Positions 1 to 5,529 of a DNA stretch of 6,879 bases are shown here, one piece after another. The DNA is from Candidatus Bathyarchaeota archaeon (lineage in GTDB: Archaea; Thermoproteota; Bathyarchaeia; Bathyarchaeales; Bathyarchaeaceae). The stretch lies in assembly GCA_029883255.1 (NCBI GenBank), contig JAOUJL010000077.1, forward strand, positions 1 through 6,879. The letters are read 5' to 3'. The notes beneath the pieces are model-generated. The model did not search any database. It was given only the letters and a program-made list of their open reading frames with translations, and was not told the origin of the DNA. The position numbers were made by a program, and so were the translations under genes. How positions within the stretch are numbered: position 1 is the first letter of the stretch; each line of letters opens with the position of its first letter.

Positions 1-1260
1 GGTGTAGAAAAGAAATGGGTCGTTCGCGGTTATTGATGCGAGTCTCACCCTGTTTTCGAAGTCCAGTATCGCTGATTGCGCTGTTATAGAGGCGTCTGCC
101 GGAGAGCCAAACGGACTGAAGTAGGAGTGAACCTCGCCTGGTCCCCCGCCTGCGGTGAACATGTAATAGAGGTGGTCGCTCGCTTGGAAGTGTCTCCATA
201 TTCTCAAAAGATCTTTGTCCTCTGTTTCTTTGACGAGCGGTTCAAGTCTTCTCACAGAAGTGTAATAAGCCCACTGCATCGTGTTTCCAAGCCAACAGCT
301 CGCGTCTCTTTCCAAGTCAGCCCAGGAGACGGTGCCGCCAAGTTCGGGAACGTCAATCTCTCCAGCCGAGGCGTGCTTTTCTGTGACCTCGGAGGGTGTG
401 GCCATGTGGAGATGCCACCATTTCAAGATCTCAGTTGGCAGGTGTCTTAGGAAGTCGTGTATGCCGGTTTCGGGCCAGTGGTGTTCACCGAAGGTTTCGT
501 AGTCTGGGAAGATGTTGATGCACTGGCCGTGTGCTGCCGCGAGCCAGCTTGCGTACTTTTCTGCTGTTAGGGGCCACTCGCTCCACCATCTTGCTGAGAA
601 CCTGAACCCTATGTCGTCTGTCAGCTTATAATTGCGCAGCAACACTTTGATTTTCTTGCAGCCCGTCGGCGTGTAGAGATAGTTTGGTGATTTCTCGTGC
701 AGTATTCTTTCCACACCTTCTGTGAAGATTCCTTGGTAGCCCAGTTTTTCGATGGTTTTTGCTATGGCGTTGTTGTAGAGCAGCTCGGTGTTCTCGAAAA
801 CCTTCGGCGTGTAGCCAAGTAGGTCCTTCATTGTTTGTTGGTGCATTTTTACCTGTTCGACGAATTCTTCTCTTTCGGGATAGAGGCTTGCTAGCGAGTG
901 ATAGTAGGTTTGGCTTAGAAACTCCACGCAGCCGGTTTCTGCGAGTTGTTTAAAGGATTCCAGGATGTCCTTGTTGAACATCTCACACTGTTCCAGAAAG
1001 ACTCCGGAGATGCTGAATGAGACTTTAACTTGTTTTTTCTCCCTCTCGTGTTTGTCGATTAAGTCAAGCAGTATTTGGTTTGATGGAAAATAACACTTTT
1101 TACATGTCCTATCAAAAACTTCTTTGTTAACTTTATGGTCGAAGTAATGGTTGAAGAGTTCCTTCTTTTTCACACGTTTAAAAATCTTGTTTTCCCAAAA
1201 GAAATTTCGTCTTATCCTGTGTGGTTGGTGTACCTCAAACACGAACACTATGCCGGTCAA
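1..1260 (-). CDS. GH57 family glycosidase (alpha-amylase type), 3'-truncated by window edge
   Basis: Glycoside hydrolase family 57 enzyme, expected to hydrolyse alpha-1,4-glucans with a retaining mechanism; it has no evident signal peptide, so it probably acts in the cytoplasm on glycogen or maltodextrin. The first 420 residues are visible and the frame is still open at base 1. Family signatures in order: the N-terminal strand plus HQP (residues 11-13, in FEVHQPHRI), FENTELLY with Glu159 at the nucleophile position, a GIFTEGVE segment near 177-184, and DYETFGEHHW starting at Asp253, the general acid/base position. The 94-residue Glu-Asp spacing suits the archaeal alpha-amylase subgroup. The start is TTG at 1260: an in-frame stop lies just upstream, a GAGG Shine-Dalgarno (1269-1272) sits 8 nt away, and the translation begins exactly where family members begin (MTGIVFVFEVHQP). 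A later ATG would delete the HQP motif. The missing C-terminus lies beyond the window. Confidence 0.93.
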   Translation of the reverse strand, partial: MTGIVFVFEVHQPHRIRRNFFWENKIFKRVKKKELFNHYFDHKVNKEVFDRTCKKCYFPSNQILLDLIDKHEREKKQVKVSFSISGVFLEQCEMFNKDILESFKQLAETGCVEFLSQTYYHSLASLYPEREEFVEQVKMHQQTMKDLLGYTPKVFENTELLYNNAIAKTIEKLGYQGIFTEGVERILHEKSPNYLYTPTGCKKIKVLLRNYKLTDDIGFRFSARWWSEWPLTAEKYASWLAAAHGQCINIFPDYETFGEHHWPETGIHDFLRHLPTEILKWWHLHMATPSEVTEKHASAGEIDVPELGGTVSWADLERDASCWLGNTMQWAYYTSVRRLEPLVKETEDKDLLRIWRHFQASDHLYYMFTAGGGPGEVHSYFSPFGSPADASITAQSAILDFENRVRLASITANDPFLFYT

Positions 1261-1268
1261 GGCGTTAA

Positions 1269-1310
1269 CCTCTACTCACCTTATCAACTCACGCGGTTAT
1301 TTCTAATTTG
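1269..1310 (-). promoter_or_regulatory. Putative promoter and ribosome binding site of the GH57 gene
   Basis: On the minus strand an AT-rich TATA-like stretch (1298-1310) is followed by GGTGA (1277-1281) and GAGG (1269-1272) ahead of the TTG start at 1260. GAGG with 8-nt spacing is the better-placed ribosome binding site and supports the TTG start. The TATA match is weak, so the promoter is the less certain part. The rest of 1261-1393 shows only a T-rich run on the minus strand (about 1335-1370), which could terminate the upstream 106-residue gene. Confidence 0.35.
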
Positions 1311-1393
1311 CTGTACGAGATGCAATGACTACAAGAACAAGAAGAAAGCAGAGTAGTTCGCTTATTGAAAAACTAACGCTTGAGCACCATAGA

Positions 1394-1714
1394 CTAGTTG
1401 TCTGTTTTTTTGTTTTCTTCGCTTTCGTTCTTGTGTTTGAGGGTTTTTGTGGATATTTCTCGGATTAGTGGTTTTGTTTTGCCTCCTTCTATCTCTATTT
1501 TTGCGTTTGGGTATTGTTGTTGAAGCTGTTTTTTGAGTGCGTTTGCGTCTGTGTTTTTTCCGACTTTTGCTTTTACTTTTGTTCCTTCGGGAGTTTGAAC
1601 CACACTTATTGAGTATCCGGTTGTGGGAGACTTGTCGAACAGTGATTCTGCGTCTTCAAAGATGGAGCCTCCCAACAGTTCGTCTATTATGCTGCGTTTT
1701 TTCTTGCGGGGCAT
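1394..1714 (-). CDS. Small charged conserved-type archaeal protein, function unknown
   Basis: A 106-residue protein that I do not recognise as any characterised family. It starts with a basic stretch (MPRKKKR), followed by a probable amphipathic helix (about residues 8-27, rich in Leu, Asp, Glu and Phe). Next comes a beta-like segment GYSISVVQTPEGTKVKAKV (33-51), a helix with a Gln-rich patch (about 54-68), a short strand AKIEIEGG, and a disordered-looking Lys/Glu/Asn-rich tail. No membrane segment or signal peptide is seen. The GYSISV...PEGTKV...V pattern is loosely like the beta sandwich of small-heat-shock or GvpH-type proteins, but it is too short to claim homology. The gene has an ATG start and its own promoter just after the cupin stop codon, so it need not be co-transcribed with the cupin. 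Coding is supported by a fold-like composition and a good promoter. The overlapping longer frame (1687-2226) looks like shadow. Confidence 0.75.
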   Translation of the reverse strand: MPRKKKRSIIDELLGGSIFEDAESLFDKSPTTGYSISVVQTPEGTKVKAKVGKNTDANALKKQLQQQYPNAKIEIEGGKTKPLIREISTKTLKHKNESEENKKTDN

Positions 1715-1746
1715 GGTGTGTACTGAGTATTTGAATTGAAGTTGTG

Positions 1747-1769
1747 TCTTAAAAACTTATCAAACGCGC
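1747..1769 (-). promoter_or_regulatory. Promoter of the 106-residue gene, copy A of a shared element
   Basis: Reading the minus strand, GCGCGTTTGATAAG is followed directly by a TATA-like TTTTTAAG (1748-1755). The TATA centre is about 37 bp upstream of the ATG at 1714, giving a predicted leader of roughly 10 nt and no clear Shine-Dalgarno. The same GCGCGTTTGRTAAG plus TTAAG arrangement recurs upstream of the racemase gene at 4720-4741. The element fills the 61-bp gap between the cupin stop and the next start. Confidence 0.55.
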
Positions 1770-1775
1770 GTGTGC

Positions 1776-2081
1776 TTAGAGTCTCACTACGTCGGCTAGT
1801 TGTGGGGTGGACACTTCGAAGAGGATTGAGTTCTTTTTGCCTGTTATTCTGTGGACTGTTTTTGGGGGTAGGGTTATGTCTTCTCCTTCTTTCAGTGTGA
1901 CTAGTCTGTCGTTTAGGATTATGTCGACCTCGCCTTTGAAGCAGTAGATCGTTTCTTTCTTGTCTTTGTGGTAGTGCTGAGAGGTGTGATGGTTTCCTTT
2001 TATTATGAGGATTTTTCCGCCGTATTCTTGTTCTTGGGCTATCCACAGTTCCTTGCCCCAGTTTTTCAGTATTTCCCTCAC
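1776..2081 (-). CDS. Single-domain cupin, mannose-6-phosphate isomerase type II-like
   Basis: A 101-residue cupin resembling the isomerase domain of type II phosphomannose isomerases (ManC C-terminus) and the stand-alone archaeal cupins derived from it. Seen: the WGKELWIA opening (8-15), cupin motif 1 with metal ligands His36, His38 and Glu43 (QHYHKDKKE), Gly50, then cupin motif 2 with Pro72-Pro73 and His77 (LPPKTVHRI), and a closing EVSTPQLADVVRL. In many relatives this closing segment continues as an EDxYGR tail; here the stop codon comes right at VVRL, so the protein is minimal but has all four metal ligands. The likely role is a metal-dependent sugar-phosphate isomerase or a sugar-binding cupin; the substrate cannot be read from sequence. 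The GTG at 2081 is the only reasonable start in frame before the WGKE segment. It is transcribed divergently from the TehB-like methyltransferase. Confidence 0.88.
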   Translation of the reverse strand: MREILKNWGKELWIAQEQEYGGKILIIKGNHHTSQHYHKDKKETIYCFKGEVDIILNDRLVTLKEGEDITLPPKTVHRITGKKNSILFEVSTPQLADVVRL

Positions 2082-2117
2082 GATCGAAACCCCATCTTCG
2101 TTCTTCTTTTGACTGTA

Positions 2118-2127
2118 AGTATTTATT
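2118..2127 (-). promoter_or_regulatory. Putative TATA box of the cupin gene
   Basis: The minus strand reads AATAAATACT, about 40 bp upstream of the GTG start at 2081, which predicts a leader of about 10-15 nt. No strong Shine-Dalgarno precedes the GTG. This is a single-motif call. Confidence 0.4.
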
Positions 2128-2186
2128 GCTTCGTATCTTAAAAGGAGGAAGGTGCCCGCACGCTTGTAGGAGTAGGCTTGAGTATG

Positions 2187-2287
2187 TTTGTACTCGTGGT
2201 AATTTAATGCTGTTTAGGAAACGCAAATAGTGTGAGGTTTTACGAAAAGGTATGAGGCTTTGTACTTGATCGGTTTTGTACTTGATC
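2187..2287 (+). repeat. Three copies of TTTGTACTYG in the divergent cupin/methyltransferase region
   Basis: TTTGTACTCG lies at 2187-2196 and TTTGTACTTG at 2259-2268 and 2275-2284. The last two copies extend to a 13-bp identity (TTTGTACTTGATC) repeated with a 16-bp period. The first copy's TACTC also pairs with an upstream GAGTA (2180-2184). The copies lie between the two divergent promoters and no gene covers them, so they could be operator sites. The rest of 2082-2404 holds the two TATA boxes and otherwise nothing recognisable on either strand. Confidence 0.4.
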
Positions 2288-2338
2288 TATTGCCATTTGA
2301 GCATATGTTAGAAAGAAGTGCGCGCGAGAAAAGCGGGA

Positions 2339-2401
2339 TTTATATAAAGTTTCGTTTAACAAGTTGTTATACGCTGTTGCAGATATATAATATCGTGGTG
2401 A
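2339..2401 (+). promoter_or_regulatory. Promoter and ribosome binding site of the TehB-like methyltransferase
   Basis: A strong archaeal TATA box, TTTATATAAA (2339-2348), is preceded by purine-rich AAAGCGGG that could serve as a BRE. Transcription would begin near 2370. A GGTGA Shine-Dalgarno sits at 2397-2401 in front of tandem ATG codons. A second AT-rich stretch (2382-2392, ATATATAATAT) is too close to the start codon to be the main box. Confidence 0.6.
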
Positions 2402-2404
2402 AAC

Positions 2405-3061
2405 ATGATGGAGAAATTATCTGCTTGGGAAGAAGCTTATAGAAGCGTCGAATCGATGTGGGGATTGAAGCCCGATCATATACTGCTAGAGTATGCAAGT
2501 CTCATCCCTAAAGGTAATGTTTTGGATTTAGGCATCGGAGAAGGGAGAAATGCCCTTTTCTTTGCTAAGATGGGTTATGAAGTTGATGGAGTCGATATTT
2601 CCCAAACTGCTATTGAGCGATGTATTGAGAGAGCGAAGAAAACAAATCTCAAACTCAAGGCTGAAGTGAGAGATTTGAAAGAAGTAGATATTCCTCAAGG
2701 GAGATATTCCCTTATTATTGCGGCGTGGGTGCTAAACTTCTTTTCGAAAAGGGCGGCGGAAGAGATTATCGGGAAGATAAAGAATGGTTTGAAGAAGGAC
2801 GGTTTTGTCTACATCGGAATATTTTCCTTGGCCGATCCCGGTTATAAGAGAGCCAAGAAAAGCCTAGAGGTAGTCGAAGAGAACACCTTCTATTCCTCGC
2901 AGAGAAATTCTTTCTTTCATTACTTTACCAGAGAGGAAGTCCTTTCTCTCTTCGCTGATTTTAAGGTTATTCACTACGCCGTAGGCACAGGATTAGACCT
3001 TAGCCATGGTGAACCCCATTACCATGGTTTTATTGAGTACATGGGGCAGAAATGTAAGTGA
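2405..3061 (+). CDS. Class I SAM-dependent methyltransferase, TehB-like
   Basis: A 218-residue Rossmann-fold methyltransferase, complete for its family. From the first ATG, motif I is VLDLGIGEGRN (about 39-49), with the GxGxGRN form typical of the TehB/thiol-methyltransferase group. The end of strand beta 2 is VDGVDIS (about 61-67) with the ribose-binding Asp, and the beta-4 segment is IIAAWVLNFF. The C-terminal HGEPHYHGFIEYM also resembles TehB-like proteins. TehB relatives methylate tellurite, selenium or small thiol substrates, but many archaeal members have no known substrate, so only the methyltransferase reaction is secure. Two ATGs in tandem (2405 and 2408) both fit; the second has the better 6-nt spacing from GGTGA at 2397-2401. 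The gene ends 153 bp before a second methyltransferase that has its own promoter. Confidence 0.9.
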   Translation: MMEKLSAWEEAYRSVESMWGLKPDHILLEYASLIPKGNVLDLGIGEGRNALFFAKMGYEVDGVDISQTAIERCIERAKKTNLKLKAEVRDLKEVDIPQGRYSLIIAAWVLNFFSKRAAEEIIGKIKNGLKKDGFVYIGIFSLADPGYKRAKKSLEVVEENTFYSSQRNSFFHYFTREEVLSLFADFKVIHYAVGTGLDLSHGEPHYHGFIEYMGQKCK

Positions 3062-3217
3062 AGATGCCAAGAAAGCTCGCGAACTGTGCGGCTGGATCTT
3101 ATCTTTGTGTGGTCTACAACGACCTCTAACAGCACGCGCTTTTGATTTAGAAATGGAAACTTAGAAACTTTTTCAAAACTGCCGAATAACTCTATCAAAG
3201 GAAAGACACATGAAATG

Positions 3218-3227
3218 TATTTAAATC
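3218..3227 (+). promoter_or_regulatory. TATA box setting a leaderless start for the second methyltransferase
   Basis: TATTTAAATC has its centre about 28 bp upstream of the ATG at 3251, which places transcription initiation on or next to that ATG. An in-frame ATG at 3215 lies upstream of and touching this box, so it cannot be on the transcript if the box is used. No other gene or RNA signature was found in 3062-3217. Confidence 0.6.
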
Positions 3228-3250
3228 TTGAATTTTCCTCAAATGTTTCT

Positions 3251-3937
3251 ATGCACAAAGGCACCTATTACAGAGAGAAGCTTTCAGCTAACAAACTCCT
3301 TCGGTGTTATGAAACAGCTTCTCCAAGGATCAAACAATATCTTGACGCAGAAATCCAATTCGTTATTTCTAACTTTCATGGCACAGATTTGGTTCTCGAG
3401 CTTGGATGTGGTTATGGTAGAGCTATGAAAGCAGTATCAAAGTTTGTTTCACGGATTGTTGGAAATGATATTTCAAGGAAAAGTTTAGAGCTTGCGAGGT
3501 CATACATGGAGAGTTGTCGAAACTACGTCGTGTTTCTGATGGATGCGTCTCAGTTGTCGTTTCGTTCGTGCGTTTTTGATGCTGTGTTTTGCGTTCAAAA
3601 CGGTATATCCGCATTCGGCGTAAACAAAAAACGTCTCATAGCCGAATCCATAAGGGTGACGAAAGACAATGGGATTATTCTTTTTTCTAGTTATTCTCCG
3701 AAGATATGGGAGGCTCGTCTGGAGTGGTTTAGAAAGCAGTCGCGGTTTGGTCTTGTAGGAGAGATTGATGAGGAGAAGACGCGTGATGGAACTATTGTGT
3801 GCAAGGATGGCTTTAGAGCCACTACTGTCAGCGGTGACGAATTCGTTGAGTTGTTCGATGAGTTCGGGTTGAATGCTTCTATCGTTGAAGTGGACGAATC
3901 CAGCATTTTCTGCAGAGTAGTCAAAAAGCGCGTTTAG
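3251..3937 (+). CDS. Class I SAM-dependent methyltransferase of unknown substrate
   Basis: A 228-residue methyltransferase not closely similar to its upstream neighbour. An N-terminal helical cap (YYREKLSANKLLRCYETASPR, abbreviated) precedes motif I LVLELGCGYGRA (about 47-58), then NDIS with the ribose-binding Asp73. A beta-3 acidic residue falls at Asp98 (LMDASQLSF), the beta-4 segment is FDAVFCVQNGIS, and a late motif is GIILFSSYS. The C-terminal 80 residues carry an RDGTIVCKDGFRATT segment that probably shapes the substrate pocket. The start is ATG 3251 rather than 3215, because a TATA box at 3218-3227 lies between them and the family-like sequence begins at MHKGTYYREKL. The gene is probably leaderless. 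It converges with the racemase gene, 34 bp away. The substrate is unknown: small molecule or macromolecule cannot be decided here. Confidence 0.88.
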   Translation: MHKGTYYREKLSANKLLRCYETASPRIKQYLDAEIQFVISNFHGTDLVLELGCGYGRAMKAVSKFVSRIVGNDISRKSLELARSYMESCRNYVVFLMDASQLSFRSCVFDAVFCVQNGISAFGVNKKRLIAESIRVTKDNGIILFSSYSPKIWEARLEWFRKQSRFGLVGEIDEEKTRDGTIVCKDGFRATTVSGDEFVELFDEFGLNASIVEVDESSIFCRVVKKRV

Positions 3938-3971
3938 GCGTAAGGTTGGAGAGACTTTGCATGCTTGTTTG

Positions 3972-4673
3972 TCATGTGGGAGACTTTTCGATCGAGTGTT
4001 TGAGTGCTTTTCTGGCGAGAAGGCGTGTTGAATCGATGACGGGTAATGGTGAGTTCTTTGAGTTTACGACGAGTGGGATTTCGGTGCATCCTAAAATGAC
4101 AGCGTCGCAGCCTGAGTCTTTTAGTTTTTGGATGACTTTTATAATGGTTTTATTGGAAGGTTCTGTTATTTTTCCTGTGACTAGTTCGTTAAAGATGATT
4201 GAGTTGATGTTTTCTTGATCTTTTTCGTCTGGAACGATCATCTCGATTTTTAGTTTTGATAAGGCGTCTCTGTAGACTGGTCCTTGCATGGTGTATTTGG
4301 TGCCGAGGACTCCCACTTTCTTGTATCCTTTTAGTTGGCATTGTTTAGCGACTGTTTCTGTGATGCTTATTAGTGGTATCGGAGACTGATTACTCGCTTT
4401 TTCAAAGGCTCTGTGAACTGTGTTGTCTGGGCATATCGCGAAGTCTGCGCCTGCGGAAGCCAGTTTTTTGGCGGATGATGCCATTAGGGATGCTACGCTG
4501 TCCCAGTCGTCTTTTTCGATGTAGTTCATGTAGAGGCTTAAGGAGTGGGTGTGCATAGTTACCTCTGGATGAGCGAATTTGCCCATAATGGCGGGGGATT
4601 CTTGGCATATTGTGCGATAGCAAAGGGCAGCGCCCTCGGAACTAACGGCGATGATTCCTATGTGTTTAGCCAT
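3972..4673 (-). CDS. Aspartate/glutamate racemase family protein with a replaced first catalytic Cys
   Basis: A 233-residue cytoplasmic protein of the Asp/Glu racemase (YgeA/RacX-like) superfamily, which normally interconverts L- and D-amino acids with two active-site cysteines acting as acid and base. Seen: the N-terminal KHIGIIAVSSEGA strand and loop, the first half-site FAICPDNTVH (78-87), the second half-site GYKKVGVLGTKYTMQ, and the second catalytic region VILGCTEIPL with Cys196. In the usual family pattern PCNTxH the residue before Asn is Cys; here it is Asp83, and a Cys (Cys81) sits two positions earlier. The length is normal and the frame intact, so this is a subfamily trait or altered chemistry rather than decay. 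The start is ATG with GGTGA (4684-4688) 10 nt upstream. It is divergent from a LysE-type exporter, which hints at amino-acid handling; the substrate is unproven. Confidence 0.88.
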   Translation of the reverse strand: MAKHIGIIAVSSEGAALCYRTICQESPAIMGKFAHPEVTMHTHSLSLYMNYIEKDDWDSVASLMASSAKKLASAGADFAICPDNTVHRAFEKASNQSPIPLISITETVAKQCQLKGYKKVGVLGTKYTMQGPVYRDALSKLKIEMIVPDEKDQENINSIIFNELVTGKITEPSNKTIIKVIQKLKDSGCDAVILGCTEIPLVVNSKNSPLPVIDSTRLLARKALKHSIEKSPT

Positions 4674-4683
4674 GTTACATCGT

Positions 4684-4741
4684 TCACCATTGTCTAGTGC
4701 TTCGTTTTTAAGATTTCCTTCTTAAGACTTACCAAACGCGC
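4684..4741 (-). promoter_or_regulatory. Promoter and RBS of the racemase gene, copy B of a shared element
   Basis: The minus strand reads GCGCGTTTGGTAAG followed by TCTTAAGA (element at 4720-4741), nearly the same as the element at 1747-1769 with one substitution and one indel in the core. A TATA centre near 4722 puts the transcript start near 4696, which leaves GGTGA (4684-4688) inside the leader and 10 nt from the ATG at 4673. A second possible box, ATCTTAAAAA (about 4704-4713), would place the start too late to include that ribosome binding site. Confidence 0.5.
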
Positions 4742-4798
4742 TCTTATAGAGGCAAGGTTTGAGTTTTTCATTGTTGCGCGCGCTAATGTTTGTATGTC

Positions 4799-4820
4799 CT
4801 TTCTGAATTGGAACAGAAAG
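4799..4820. promoter_or_regulatory. Perfect 7-bp dyad next to the exporter TATA box (candidate operator)
   Basis: CTTTCTG (4799-4805), an 8-bp spacer, then CAGAAAG (4814-4820) form a perfect inverted repeat. The right arm occupies the place expected for the BRE of the exporter promoter, whose TATA box starts at 4825. A dimeric regulator bound here would touch the TFB/TBP site. This is a dyad in DNA rather than a transcript hairpin, because it lies upstream of the predicted transcription start. Confidence 0.45.
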
Positions 4821-4824
4821 CGAA

Positions 4825-4875
4825 TTTATTATATACTGAGGCACATGGAGTGGTACTATACTGTAGCCGAGGAGA
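4825..4875 (+). promoter_or_regulatory. Promoter and ribosome binding site of the LysE-type exporter
   Basis: A TATA-like box, TTTATTATATA (4825-4835), predicts transcription from about 4855. The Shine-Dalgarno GAGGAG (4869-4874) then lies in the leader, 11 nt before the ATG at 4886. This layout argues against the in-frame ATG at 4790, which is upstream of the promoter. Confidence 0.55.
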
Positions 4876-4885
4876 GAACAGATGC

Positions 4886-5503
4886 ATGGACTTCAGTTTC
4901 TTGCTTCAGGGTCTTGTTATTGGTTTTTCAATTGCCGCACCAGTCGGGCCAATTGGTGTGCTGTGTATACGGCGTACGTTGGCTGAAGGGCGAGTCTATG
5001 GATTGGTCTCTGGTCTGGGGGCTGCTACAGCTGATGCGGTTTATGGCTGCGTTGCTGGATTTGGAATTACCTTCGTCTCAAGTCTCTTGGTGAGGCAGCA
5101 GATGTGGCTTCGTCTTATTGGTGGCGGTTTTCTTTGCTTTTTAGGCGTGAGGATTTTTCTGTCCGCACCTAGTGAACAAGCGGTTCCTGCAAAAAGAATA
5201 GGTGTCTTTAGTGCTTTTGCTTCCACGTTTTTTCTGACTCTCTCAAATCCGGTGACAATTCTTTCTTTTGCGGCGATATTTGCGGGTTTGGGATTGGGAA
5301 GCACGGGTGGGAGCTATGTCCCTGCGGCGATACTAGTGTTTGGTGTATTTGTTGGCTCGGCTTTATGGTGGCTTGTCTTGAGTGGAAGTGTCAGCCTATT
5401 TCGGGCGAGGTTTACGCCTGCTGGGTTGCAGTGGGTGAACAGAATTTCAGGCATGGTCATTGTAGGATTTGGAGTGGGGGCCCTCCTTAGCTTGATTCTG
5501 TGA
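4886..5503 (+). CDS. LysE/RhtB-type amino-acid exporter
   Basis: A 205-residue polytopic membrane protein of the LysE superfamily, which exports amino acids (Lys, Arg, homoserine, Thr and others) using the proton or ion gradient. Seen: the signature AAPVGPIG at residues 17-24 in the first membrane helix, Asp50 in the conserved GAATADAVYG segment, and the helix-4 TLSNPVTILSF with Asn121-Pro122, the family's central NP pair. About six hydrophobic segments (near 4-25, 37-62, 72-92, 107-133, 143-168, 184-205) separated by short loops are as expected, and the length is typical of the family. The start is ATG 4886, with GAGGAG upstream; longer in-frame starts would add a non-conserved, non-hydrophobic extension and precede the promoter. 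The gene shares a 212-bp control region with the divergent racemase and converges with thymidylate synthase, 26 bp apart. The substrate is not readable. Confidence 0.9.
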   Translation: MDFSFLLQGLVIGFSIAAPVGPIGVLCIRRTLAEGRVYGLVSGLGAATADAVYGCVAGFGITFVSSLLVRQQMWLRLIGGGFLCFLGVRIFLSAPSEQAVPAKRIGVFSAFASTFFLTLSNPVTILSFAAIFAGLGLGSTGGSYVPAAILVFGVFVGSALWWLVLSGSVSLFRARFTPAGLQWVNRISGMVIVGFGVGALLSLIL

Positions 5504-5529
5504 GAACACAGAAGTTTTGCACATAAGTG

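Noticed and set aside
76..450. Plus-strand frame of 124 codons
   Set aside because: It lies antisense inside the GH57 gene, whose frame carries the family motifs; no domain or promoter of its own.
1687..2226. 179-codon minus-strand frame covering the cupin and the start of the next gene
   Set aside because: It overlaps two well-supported genes on the same strand in another frame; its translation is Arg/Asn/His/Ser-rich low-quality sequence with no domain, typical of a shadow frame.
2260..2442. 60-codon plus-strand frame in the divergent region
   Set aside because: It contains the TATA box and overlaps the methyltransferase start in another frame; no ribosome binding site or recognisable domain.
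3062..3217. Search for a tRNA, C/D box RNA or small gene in the gap between the methyltransferases
   Set aside because: No T-loop, cloverleaf or convincing C/D box pair; a GCGC-TTTTGAT word near 3134 resembles the shared promoter element but lacks the following TATA and is about 115 bp from the start.
4776..4783. GCGCGCGC self-complementary run
   Set aside because: A simple alternating tract; too short and low in complexity to assign a role.
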